Shown here: piece after piece, positions 44,936 to 56,255 of the stretch
Position numbering within the stretch: position 1 is the first letter of the stretch
Layout of the letters: each line of letters begins with the position of its first letter
The notes under the pieces: generated by a model
What the model was told of the DNA's origin: nothing
Seen by the model: only the letters and a program-made list of their open reading frames with translations
Databases searched by the model: none
NCBI GenBank assembly: GCA_028554755.1
Contig: JAPTOF010000015.1
Coordinates: 5,332,001 to 5,396,000, forward strand
Direction: 5' to 3'
Source: Cordia subcordata
Lineage: Eukaryota; Streptophyta; Magnoliopsida; Boraginales; Cordiaceae
Length of the DNA stretch: 64,000 bases
Position numbers and translations under genes: made by a program

Positions 44936-46402
44936 TTGTTTACATCTCTCATTCAATTCTTTCTCGTGTACCTATTTTTCCTTCCCTTTATCTTCATTTC
45001 TCTTTTGCGTTTAATGTCTGAGTCCCTTAGTCCATCTAGGAATAACGGAGAGAACCCCCTGTCATCCATGTCCAATCCTAACAAGTATAGGGTTAGGTTG
45101 TCTCTGGGGTTCTCGGGTATTTTCAACAATTTAGGGAACCTTGAAACTTCTGTCACTACTAGTGCCACTACCCTTAACAAAGCTTTGGCCTTTATTTTTA
45201 GTGAGAATTTTTTCTTGGATCCACTTAGCGAAGGGTTCCTTCTGACTATTTCCATTCCCGTCATGGATTCTGACCGTATCGCCATGCCTGGGGAAGTGGT
45301 TGAAAACTTAGAAATCCTTTCTCTCGAGGATCGGGTTATTGAGATGGGCAAGACAGCCCAGAATAGTGAGCCTGCTTATTCTTTCACCCTGGGCGAGGAT
45401 TAACAATTGGGAAAGAAGGAAGCTTTGGCATCTGATCACGAAGACGCCAATGATGGTGTTAGGGTCCCTGCCGTGGATAAGGGCTTAGAAGATGCAAACA
45501 TAGATGACGTCTCGATGGAGGAAGCCCCAATGGCGGTAGGGGTTGGTACCCCCTTCAACGCTTTAGTTAAGGAATTGGTGCTGAACCACATTATTTTAGA
45601 AAATATAACGCTTTGTCGGGGGGTTCTCGAGGACTATGTTATTAGACTTCCCGACCTTGGAGAGTATGCTTGCTAAGGGAAAGAGGGCAAAATCGTGTTT
45701 TATAACAATTTCTTCGCCATAGGCTTAAGGTTGCCCAGTTTTTGGTTCATCTGAGACTATCTCAACAATTATGGGCTTTGTCCTAGCCAGTTATGCCCGA
45801 ATAGCTGGGCCACCCTTATTGGATGGTTCTTATACTTGAGGAAGAATAGGATCAAGCCCTTTGTCAACCTTTTTCGCAACATGTTCTGCTTTTCCTAGGA
45901 TTGAGAGAGGGGTTGGTTTTACATAGCGGCATAGAATCAGCGTGTTGTTCTGAAAAAGAACCACTCTTCCCACAATGGTTGGTATCACAAGTATGTTTTT
46001 ATAAGTTGTCCCAGCTCGTGTACGTGTGAACATGAAATGGTCCCAGTTAGATGTTATTGACAGGATCAGGAAGAAGCTCAATCAAGTTCTTTAACTCCCG
46101 AAAAGAGATAGAGAGATATAACGCTTTGAGGGATATGGGAAAGGACTTGTTTCCCACTTTCCAGGCTCCCAATATGCTCAAGGCCTCTAGACTATAACCT
46201 GAATTTGTGCCATGGGCAATCGCTTGTAATTGGAATCTTATTCTTTAGTGCTTTAATTGCTTGGCCAATTCAATATCTGATGCTTAATTGTTCCTTTTGT
46301 GTTTTTCCTTTTCAAGTATGGCTGGCAAACAAAGGAGGCAGCTTACCCCGTAAGAAGAAGAGATGTAGCACCAACTTCAGGTGCGTTATGGGGGTAGCCA
46401 AA
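44936..46402 (+). pseudogene. Tat-type transposon-domain gene fragment (PF04195-like)
   Basis: Two open stretches (44936-45403, then 45407-45676 in another frame) read SLSPSRNNGENPLSSMSN and VKELVLNHIILENITLCRG. Broken frames then give VFYNNFFAIGLRLPSF, CPNSWATLIGWFLYL and RGWFYIAA (45690-45930). The sequence FY-FF-GLRLP, then PN-W, then GWFY is that of the antisense gene in the Tat element at 15404-14568. A probable intron ends near 46315 (CTTTTCAAG before ATGGCTGGCAAACAAAGG). It is likely the left remnant of a minus-oriented Tat element, cut at 46403 by the Athila LTR. Function unknown. Confidence 0.55.
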
Positions 46403-48293
46403 TGATATGCTACTTTGGAACATATGCCTAAAATAGCTTGCAAGCGCACGGGTCGTGTGTAATGTAGTGTGTGGGAGTACAGGTCGAATCCACAGGAGGC
46501 TAAATGTGGAAGGACTCTATGGTTTGTGCTTGAGGGAGTTACCTAAAAGGGACCTAAACTAAGATTCTTTTTATGATTTTTGGATTAAATGAAGCTTTAA
46601 GAGAAAGGAAATCTAAAATAGACACTAAACTAAAGAAAAGAAGTGGAATGGGGAAAAAGGAATGAAAGCAAATTAGGGGGAACTAACAAATGAAATGAGG
46701 ATTAGGGTGATTGCCGCTTGACTATGGGTGACTCAATACCTTTTTGCTATGGGATTAAATAATGGTTTGTAATTAAGGGATTGCTCTTAACTAGGATCCT
46801 ACCTAGCTACCTAAATAACCACTAAGACTCGGCGCAGTCTATCCCTAGGCGACGTCAACCTAGAGTATAATGTGGTCCTTATGACCTAGGGCCTTAGAGT
46901 TAACTAATTGACATCCTAGGTGACTTAGATTGACCCTACCTTAGTGTCTAAACCATTGGTTGGGTTTAAATCCAAGATTTACTCTATCTAAGGTTGACTA
47001 ATCCTAATCAGAAACCTATTGGCTAGGTTTAAAGCAAAAGAAGACTCAATCTAGAGGTAGTCTTTATTTAAGCATCGTCAATCAATTGTCACATTAGCGG
47101 GATAATCAATTAAGCACACATGCATACATGTTCAAAGCATGGCCTTCGCGAATACATCGGCATATTCGACTACCAAACACATAGACATGCTCGTGTTACA
47201 CCATATTAAGCACTAAAAACCGACATGTCTGTTATTGAAGCTATATTTGCTACTAAGACATGCAAACACACATAGACATGTATAAATGCATTACCCACTT
47301 CATGTATTTAACATATAAATACATAGACATGCTCACATAATGATTTAGAAGTAATTAATAGCAAATAAGCCTTATAATATATATTATACTTCACATAAAC
47401 ATATTATCAAACACATAGACACGTAAGAAAATAGCCATTGAAACACTAAAATCAAAGCATATATATTAACAATCAAAAATCTCGTAACAATAATGTATAA
47501 AGCTAACCCATAATACAAGTTTTAATTACCCTAAGAAGATTTAATCAAACGTGGAATAAATAAGGACAAAAGGGAAATAAGGAAACTCCCCTCTCATCCT
47601 TACAATCTCTTTACAAAACCTTGAGTAAATCTTCCAATCTAAGTGTTTTGATCCCACAAAGTGCTTGATTCTAGGTGGAAATGTGTGTGGATGAGTATGT
47701 GTGAGGTAGGGGAGAGTTTAGGGTTTTGTGTGTGAGAATGGGTGTGAAGAGTGTGTAAAAAATTCTTTTCAAATGGCTAAAAATGGAACTATTTATGCGG
47801 CACAACCGGTTGACCAGTAGGATCAGTCGGTACTTCAAGGGGGTCGACTGACAACTCCGTCTGGTCTTTGGATCAACCAGTCTAGGTCAACTGGTACTAT
47901 AGGGATACTCGACCGGTTCCATGTACTGTTCTCTGGATCTACAGGTTAACCCTATCGGTTAGCCAGTACTTTCTCTTGGTCAATCGGTAGCCCAAATTGC
48001 TTTTGTTCTTCATTCCTTTGCTTCCGGTATTTCCTCTCACAACCCGTACACTTTAGCTCTTTATTGTTCATACTCGTGCAAGCTTGTTCATCAACCCAAA
48101 ACTCACTTAAGACACAAAAGAAAAATAGGGATTTAGTGTAATGTTTAACTAGAAAACTCAAGTATATACACTTAGCATTGCTTATGCACAACTATACCAT
48201 AAATACTGCACTGATGCCAACAGATAAGTGCAAAACACCTCTAAAAGCATAAGGAAAATGCAATACAAACACACGCCAAACCAAGACACATCA
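46403..48293 (-). repeat. 3' LTR of Athila-like element
   Basis: Starts TGATATGC and ends GACACATCA. Similar over its length to the solo LTR at 36090-38185, including GCTTGCAAGCGCACGGGTCG, GTCGAATCCACAGGAGG and repeated ACATAGACATG words at about 47180, 47273 and 47323. A CCGGTTGACC-rich block at 47800-47990 corresponds to the palindrome region of the solo LTR but is degenerate. Confidence 0.8.
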
Positions 48294-49130
48294 ACACTCC
48301 AAATCTTCTCCTTGTTTGTTCCTAAGCAAGACCAAACCTAAGTTTATCTAAAAGTTAGTGAAAAGGGTTGCCTAAAGCATTGACTTGCTATCTTGGTGAA
48401 TCAAAGGAGCATGAAGGGGTCATTCCTTTTGTAAAGGGATCCTCAAGCTTCTTTAGATCCTTCTCTTTACTCACCAGGGGTCTCACACTTCACGGGAAGT
48501 TTCCAAGTAGCTATACCACCACAAACCTAGAAGTCTAACACACACACCCAGGATGTTGATATTTCGTGTCCCCTCAACTAACATGGTCTCCCCAAATATG
48601 TACTTAGTCTCAAAGATACAAGGAGAAAGAAGGTACAATCACAGTGGCTCATAAATAAAGTAAGAGTCTTATTCACAATACAACGAAATAGCGAAACAAG
48701 CAACTTGTGCTAAATTGACATTGTGTCATTTAATACTTTTATTCAATGAACTTCACTTTTTCAATTTTTTTTGTGCTTTTTGGCTTTTTCACATTTTTTC
48801 AAACTTGCCTTTTTTTTTTACATTTTTGCATTATATAGCATAAAGAAAACAAAAAAAAAAAGAGAAAGGCTAAGGCACATTAAAAAGAACCAATTAAAAA
48901 AGAGGCACTCATATCAACACCCCTTCAACAACACTTTTTCCAACCAAGTCATGGGATAGGTATAAGATGCATTCTTACAAGTGCTCACTTCTCACAGCTT
49001 TCAAAAGGCATCTTCTCAAAGTCCCAATTCTCTCTCCACTATTTACTCCCTACAATACAACCTTATTTTTACCAATTAATTAAGTCAATGACAAGAGCCA
49101 ACATTCCAATCAACAAAGAGATAAATGACT
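48294..49130 (-). other. Athila-like 3' noncoding region, left part
   Basis: No coding domain. T-rich stretches at 48760-48830 and A-rich ones near 48850. The wording near the LTR (CTCCTTGTTTGTTCCTAAGCAAGACC) is echoed at 60060-60085 (ACTTGTCCTCAAACAAATAAAACAAG). It ends at the LINE target site. Confidence 0.6.
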
Positions 49131-50573
49131 CAGTGCAAAGCTTAATTTTCTCTCTCCAGAAAATGCTCTTACTTCTCTTTAGAATTATTAATCCTACCTT
49201 CCAATCTTCTACAAATTAATTCAACATTCATTCTCAATCATGCCCAAAAAGAAATATCACACCTCCTCTCGTAAAAGTGCTAGAATTAAAGCTATTAATG
49301 CAAAGCTTAAAGATTCATATGAAGAAATCAATCCAAATGCCGCTGATTTTTCAGAAAGTGTTGACGTTTCATCCCAAATGGTTGAACATTCCTCTTCTTC
49401 CTTCTTGGAAGAAGATGAACTTTCAACCAACCCAAACTTGGAGAAGAATTTATTTTCGATGGAGCATATAATATGGATTTTTCTTCTCCTTGCTCAGCCA
49501 TGGTGTCATCTCCTCACAAGCTTGGGTCTTCTTCGTCGAACACTATGAGACCACTGGAAATTGATTTGAAGATTGAAGAGGCTAGGAAGTTATGCCCTCC
49601 ATCCATTGGTCTTGTTGACTTTCTTGAAAAGAACTACAACATTTCAAAAAAACAATTGGTGCAAAGTCTATGCAAGAACTCGTCTCGTAATTTACCCTCT
49701 CCAAACTCATGCTCTAGTGCTTACAAGCTTGAGGAAAACCTTGCAAATGCCAAAAGGGAGCTTGTTCATAGCTTTAAAGCTTACAATGGCTCTTCTTCAC
49801 GTTCCACAACAATGGCTGCCAACAACTCGACTCAAGATTATCATACTTCTCCGAAGCAATATAGTATGCATTCACTTCCTCCTAGTGTGGAGGAGAATAT
49901 TCCAACTACAAATATGGAATTGCAGCAAGCAAATATACTAAAAAATGCTTCTCAAACGAGCAGCTCCTTAATTGGTGGAGAAGAAGAAGATGCTACTCGG
50001 ATATTACCCATTGGTCCCTTGGGAAAAGATGCTGATTTTTGCAAGCACTCTTCTGATGGTACAGGCTGTTCACCAGCTATTGGCAGCACTTTTTCTGGTC
50101 TTTTTACTCCTCACTCGACAGCTCATTGTCCTATTTCCTCCTTGGAGGCTGCACATAAAACGACTACAAATCCAACCAATCAAATTGCACCAAATCAGCA
50201 AACTCTAGTTGGAAATGAAGTTGAAGCTCATAACCAGGACTTGCCTTCCAACTATATGGCTTATTCTATGGTACAAAGCTCGATGCACGTGCAAAAGAAT
50301 TTGAAATCAGCAAGTGAAAGTCTCCTACCAAATTCAGAATTTCCTCCTCTTTCTCGAGTCAATTTTGAGCTGTCAAAAAGGGGGACTTTTTCAAACACTC
50401 TAGCTGATGTGGATGCCACATCACATGCCAACAAATCACATAATCCTCCAAACAATGTTTTCTCAACATTTCCAAGTGATTGCATCCCTTCTTCATCTCA
50501 AAATCAGTCCCAAACGTGGGGGAAAGATGGGACAATTTTCCAGCATCAAAGCTCTTCTTTACAAGCTTTTCAA

Positions 50574-50693
50574 GGAAAATTTTTATTTTTACCCTTTTTC
50601 TAAAAATTATTGCAAAAATACCCTAGTTTTAAAATCGTTTGCAAAAATACCCTCTTCGATAAGTCACCTACCGAAACGGTAGGTGACTTATCG
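50574..50693. repeat. left TIR of MULE-2
   Basis: GGAAAATTTTTATTTTTACC, then CAAAAATACCCTAGTTTTAA and CAAAAATACCCTCTTCG, ending in a palindrome pair (CGATAAGTCACCTACCG and CGGTAGGTGACTTATCG). Confidence 0.93.
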
Positions 50694-50934
50694 TTCTTCC
50701 TGCTATCAGAGAATATATCGAGTATGGCAGGGTGTCAGTAAGAACGGTAGGTGACCTATCGTTATTAGGGAGTAAACGGTAGGTCACCAACCGTTACTAG
50801 GGAATAAACGGTAGGTCACCTACCGCTGCAATTTCTCAGGAACGGTAAGTGAGTTACCATTATTAGCTTTGACCGGTAAGTCACTTACTGTTCTTTGTGC
50901 CATTATTCCCCATTGACCGGTAACTCACATACTG
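50658..50934. repeat. cluster of eight 17-bp palindromic sites, left end of MULE-2
   Basis: Variants of CGGTAAGTCACCTACCG start at 50658, 50677, 50745, 50777, 50809, 50843, 50874 and 50918. Each is itself a near-palindrome with half-site CGGTA(G/A)GT. Similar sites lie at the other end (58157-58401). Transposase binding sites are the obvious guess. Confidence 0.88.
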
Positions 50935-51134
50935 TTTCTTTATGATTTTAACCCATATTTAATCCCCGCTCTTCCATCCCCGAACGCCCCAACACCAAAG
51001 TACATAGTTTCTTATTCTCTTTCACACTCCGCCTAGTATCCTTGATTTTCGAATCTCCAAAAATCTTTCCAATTATTTTTCACACATACATTCTTGTGTA
51101 CTATCCATATAATATTTTAGTCAGTAAGAAAAAT

Positions 51135-53501
51135 ATGAATACAATCTCTGTTCTTTTATATTATGACGGAGAAAAAATTAATGGCCCGTACGATATCAAA
51201 TATAAAACAATGAGGCCTGTTCGTAAGATCAAAATAACACATGAAGCATCATACAATGAATTTGTTTATAGTGTCTATGAGAAGCTTAATTTGCGGTATG
51301 GCATCAACAAGGTGGAGCTATCGCATCGTTTCCAATCGGGGGTCGTGCAGTTACAGTATCCATATTTTAGCGAGGCGGCAATCAGCAACGATGATGATTT
51401 GATGGACGTGTTTCGAATAGCATGTAATGATAATAACATGAATAATGCTCATGTTATTGTCGAAGTAAAGGCAGACGACGTGTACATCCCGCAACGAAAC
51501 AGTGATTTCCAGCGTGGTTGCGCTGTTCCCGACTTGAATGCCGAACCATCACATGACGCTACTGGGAGTGACATAGCAGGGCCATCTTATATTGTGATGG
51601 TGGACTTGAACATGGACACATTTATGTCTGAACCTGACGAAGAAGATGAGGACATGGCCCTGAACGAGAACGACGCTTGATACGATGATGATGACGTCTT
51701 CAATGGTAACAAAAACACTGCGAACGTCAATGAGGAACATGAAGGGCCATCAGTTGGTGCAGGGTCCACTGACGGGGCCGTACCAATGCACACTATATAT
51801 GAAACTGCTCTACTTCATACCGTTAGTCAAGAATATTATATTGACAGTATGGAGGAGCACAAAACGCAAATATTTTGGGCCGAGAAGGAATTGGCCAAAG
51901 GAATGATTGTCCCGTCAAAGAAGGACGTGATTCGGGCGGTTCAGATGTACTTGATAAAGGTACAACGTGAATATAAAGTGAAGAGGTCTGAACCAGATTT
52001 ATGGGTTGTTTGTTGCGTAAATGCTTCCAACCTTACAAATCCATGCAGGTGGGAGTTGCGGGCAATTCAGAAATCCACACATCGCCAGTTTGAAATAATG
52101 AAGTGTTGGGGTGTGCATAATTGTTTCGGTGATAGACGAAGGGCCGACCATAAAAATGTTACCGCAGCACTAGTCAGTTATACGATTATGCACTTCATAA
52201 AACACAAACCTGATTTTGATGTGGGTTTTGTACGAGCACACATTATGGACACTTTTCACGTGGCAATTTCATACGGAAATGCATGGCGTGGCCGAAATAA
52301 GGCCATTGAAATGGTGTACGGCAATTGGGACGAGTCGTACTAGTTACTTCCGCGATTTTTTAGAGCTGTCAAGGCAACTAATCCGGGGATAGTTGTAACA
52401 TACAAGTTCATCCAAGGGTCGACGCAAGGAACCAAAATTTTCGATTATGTGTTTTGGGCATTTGCCCCATGTATTGCAGCGTGGAAGTATTGTCGTCCAG
52501 TGCTTTCTCTCGACGGTACTCACCTGCACGGTCCATATAAGGGCCATCTACTAACGACATTGACAGCTGATGCGAACGGTCAGATTTTACCGTTGGTGTT
52601 TGCAGTTGTTGATGCAGAGACAACCGAAAGTTGGTCATGGTTTCTTCAACTTGTATGGATGCATTTGCTGCATGATATGGATGAGATTTGTATAGTGTCT
52701 GATAGACATGTGGAATTTTCTCTGCCGTGAATCGTAGGTCATCTGACAGGCAATTGCAGGTGAAGCATCGGATGTGCTTGAGGCACCTCAAAAGTAATGT
52801 CATGAAACAGTTCCACAACCAGTATATAAAGGACTTATGTTGGATAGCTGGTAAGGAAAATCAAGTACGCAAACACGTAGAAGTGATGCAAAAAATTTTT
52901 GGGAGTTGACCCAACACCAACCGGAGCTGGTAAACGTGCATACGACTATCTCACCAACATAGACCAGGAGATGTGGACGCTGTGTGCCGATGGAGGTTCG
53001 AGGTGGGGTATGATGACTACAAACAACGTTGAGTGTTTCAATGGTGTCCTTGTTGGGGCGAGGAATTTGCCTATTACAGTGTTAGTGTCGCACACTTTCA
53101 CGAAGTGTGCTGAATACCTCTACAACCGGTCTATACATGCGAGGCACTTGGCTGGACAACAATTTCTCCTGCCTGCTAGAGTCAGGGAATTATTTGACAA
53201 ATGGGAGGCAAAGTCACACCTTCATAACGTGTTTCATTTTCACTATGAAACAAGTACAGCACAGGTAGGCCGGTTGCCGGAATTATTTACTGACAGACGT
53301 CCTGTACAAGCGATCAGGTTTAATGAGAAGACATGTACCTGCGGTAAGTGGACAGCGTACCATTTGCCATGTTCACATGCACAGGCTGTTGCACGCTACT
53401 TGAATGTAGCGTTAGTTAACATGTTTTCGGTTGAATATAAAGTCGAAGCATACACGAATACGTATGCTATCCCATTTCAACCTTTGGGACATGTTGATTA
53501 A
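51135..53501 (+). pseudogene. MULE-2 transposase, nearly complete, four lesions
   Basis: Starts MNTISVLLYYDGEKING at 51135. Lesions are TGA at 51678-51680, TAG at 52341-52343 (Gln in the MULE-1 copy), a frameshift near 52715 and a compensating one near 52900. Domains: an N-terminal domain shared with MULE-1 (residues 1-115), an acidic linker, the MuDR-type region (NCFGDRRRADHKNVTAALVS), then the catalytic core. The core has Asp in VLSLDGTHLHGPYKGHL, Asp in ICIVSDRHV and Glu probably in NNVECFNGVLVGARNLPI. A SWIM zinc finger CTCGKWTAYHLPCSHA lies near the C-terminus (about 53336). It ends PLGHVD-stop at 53501. The DDE and SWIM residues are intact. Confidence 0.9.
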
Positions 53502-53609
53502 TGTTCCTATATGGCTGCCAAATAAATTGCAATGTAAAAGTGCATAGATACTTAAGGTTAGTACTACTTCGCTAGCATTGAAATAAATTTAACATACTAC
53601 TTACATTTG

Positions 53610-54678
53610 CTATGAAAAACGAACCTGGTCGGGCTGAAGCTTGTCAATGACATCACGATATAGTAGTAGGCCCCCGTTGGCCGTGTCTACAAAGGACTTC
53701 TCCATAAGGTACATTGCCCCCCGTGGCACGTCTGGTAGGTTCCATTCGACCTCGTGCGGGTGCATCCTGCTCTGGATGTCCTGGGGCCTGGACTCAATAA
53801 GTGTGGGATAGAAACAGTCGAACCTGTCCCATATCCACCACTGCACATAAATGGACAGTTAAGTTAATACCATATAGAAATCACGTGATATTTACAAACA
53901 ATTATTAATTGACTTATGCGCAGTACCTGCAGCAGGGTGATGCCGTCACAGAGGTATGTCCTATCGGAATATACAAAGGCATCCATCCTCAGCATAAACA
54001 AAGCTAGCGCAGCAGCACCCTAGTTCAATCCCTTCACGGCCTCAATGTCCGTGAGCAAAGTCAGCCAGTTCATGTTCCCCCAGCTGCCACTGGTATCGGC
54101 AAAGAGATGAGAGACTATGTACCCGAACATCCATAGACGGGCACGTCGCGTTGCGGCTGCACCCTCGACCTCATGCTAGTAAGTCATCTCATACAACCGC
54201 TTCACCTCAGATAGCCTGATCTTTCCGAATTCAACTCCATATGTTTATTTTTCACCGTAATGCCGCAAAGATCATAGAAAAACGCTGCCCACTCACCATA
54301 ATCGCGCCTCGTCGTGGGTAAGTGCAGGATGGGGTTGCCAAACACCGGTAGCCCCCATAAAACGGCCACATCCTGTAGTGTGATAGTGGCCTCTCCGACA
54401 GGCAAGTGGAAGGTGTGTGTCTCCGTCTGCCACCTCTCCAAGACGGCTGTCAATAAGGCGTGGTCTAGTTCATGCCAACCTGCCTTGTAATAGCTATAAA
54501 ATCCCGCACGCAACAACTCTTCCTGTACTAATGGGTGCTCCGGGGTCTGAAACAAGTACCCGTCTCCCCGCTGTGTGTGCAAATCCTTCGATGCAGTCTC
54601 CCCCGTCAACATCTGCGTCCTATGCTGGGCGTAATGCACCAAAAGGGATGCATCCTGGGGTCTAAGGCGGACATCCAT
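53610..54678 (-). pseudogene. MULE-2 plant mobile domain (PMD) gene, broken
   Basis: Starts MDVRLRPQDASLLVHYAQH at 54678. The PMD motif follows: HPLVQEELLRAGFYSYYKAG, then THTFHLPVGEATITLQDVAV and LWGLPVFGNP. The frame shifts near 54240 and goes on as VEFGKIRLSEVKRLYEMTY, stop, HEVEGAAATRRARLWMFGYI, then NMNWLTLLTDIEAVKGLN, stop, GAAALALFMLRMDAF. A short probable intron (about 53850-53930) leads to WWIWDRFDCFYPTL (53846-53610). Both stops sit where Gln or Trp fit. Its 3' end lies 108 bp from the transposase stop, tail to tail. Related to PF10536 proteins; the role in the transposon is unknown. Confidence 0.8.
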
Positions 54679-54984
54679 GATACTATCCTGCGATCAAATA
54701 GTTAATATGCGTAACTAATTTTTTATAATAATTTTCTAGCAAATAAACCATATTCTTGTTCCTAGACAGTTGTATAATTCTGCTAATAAGTTACAAACAT
54801 TTATATTAATCTTCTAATCAAATAATTTCCTAGTACATTTTAAGAAAATCCTAAGGAAATTCCTTAGGAATTATTTTTCAATAAATTAAATTAATTTTCT
54901 ATTGAATTATATTACGTTTCTAACTAACTAAACATAGTTCTCGTTCCTAATAAACGACACCATATTCCTAATAACTTTTTCTAA

Positions 54985-55795
54985 AAGCACTTTTTCTAAA
55001 ATCTTTCTAAATTTTCTAAATATTATAAATCTCGGCTCTATGAAATTTCTAAAATTCATAACTTTTTCTAAAATCCTTTTAACTTTTCTAAATACTATAA
55101 ATCCCGGCTCTATGAAATTTCTAAAATTAAAACCTTTTTCTAAAATCTTTCTAAATTTTCATGACTTTTTTTAAATATTTCTAAATTTTCTAAATACTAT
55201 AAATCTCGGCTCTATAAAATTTCTAAAATTCATAACTTTTTCTAAAATCTTTCTAACTTTTCTAAATACTATAAATCCCGGCTCTTTGAAATTTCTAAAA
55301 TTAAAGCCTTTTTCTAAAATCTTTCTAAATTTTCATGACTTTTTCTAAAATCTTTCTAAATACTATAAATCCCAGCTCTATGAAATTTCTAAAATTAAAA
55401 CCTTTTTCTAAAATTTTTCTAAAGTTTCATGACTTTTTCTAAAATCTTTCTAAATTTTCTAAATACTATAAATCTTGGCTCTATGAAATTTCTAAAATTC
55501 ATAACTTTTCCTAAAATCTTTCTAACTTTTCTAAATACTATAAATCCCGACTCTATGAAATTTCTAAAATTAAAACCTTTTTCTAAAATCTTTCTAAATT
55601 TTCATGACTTTTTCTAAAATCTTTCTAAATTTTCTAAATACTATAAATCTCGGCTCTATGAAATTTCTAAAATTCATAACTTTTTCTAAAATCTTTCTAA
55701 ATTTTCTAAATACTATAAATCTCGGTTTATGAGATTTCTAAAATTCGAAATCAACTTCTAAAATCTTCCTACATTTTTTAAATACTATAAATCTC
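54985..55795. repeat. satellite-like array in MULE-2, about ten units
   Basis: Units built from TTTCTAAATACTATAAATC, C(T/C)CGGCTCTATGAAATTTC and TAAAATT(C/A)A-A-C-TTTTTC recur at spacings of about 62-112 bases (TATAAATC near 55025, 55087, 55199, 55271, 55364, 55464, 55541, 55641 and 55707). Two subtypes alternate, with tails 'cataac' and 'aaaacc', so a higher-order dimer is likely. ORFs within it are artefacts. Confidence 0.88.
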
Positions 55796-56250
55796 TACCA
55801 AACGAAAAGGTCATATATTACAAAATTATGATAAATATCCTATTCATATGCATGTAAAAAAAATATATACATATGCATGTAAAATAAACACACACCCGCA
55901 TATATGCAACTAAAATAAACACATATATATAACACACATAATAATACATATCAAGATTGTAAACGTTTTAATATCACATGTACATTTACTATATACCTAC
56001 ATACATGCTATATACATTACATATATACATACATACGATGCATATTAACAACATTTATATACATATAAAATTCAATATATAACAAATAAATAGGCGAGAA
56101 TGTAGAAAACTTACAAGTAAAGGCACTTTCCTACGCGTGGAGCAAACTTTTTTGTCGAAAAAAAGGACCAAAATATATTTTTTTTTCGCACAATACCAAA
56201 GCTGGGAAGGGTGAAGGGTGGGGTAAGCTCGCGTGTGGGGAAAAATGGGG
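55796..56250. other. AT-rich part of MULE-2
   Basis: ACATAT-rich low-complexity sequence followed by a G-rich stretch (GGGAAGGGTGAAGGGTGGGG). No gene seen. It ends at the target site agggg of the solo LTR. Confidence 0.5.
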
Positions 56251-56255
56251 AGGGG

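Noticed and set aside
48000..49100. Possible host gene in the stretch after the 46.4 kb LTR
   Set aside because: No open frame of note. The wording and the LINE target duplication show it is the noncoding 3' part of the Athila-like element.
55429..55617. ORF with repeated FSKIFLNFLNTIN units
   Set aside because: It is a translation of the satellite-like array in MULE-2, not a repeat protein.
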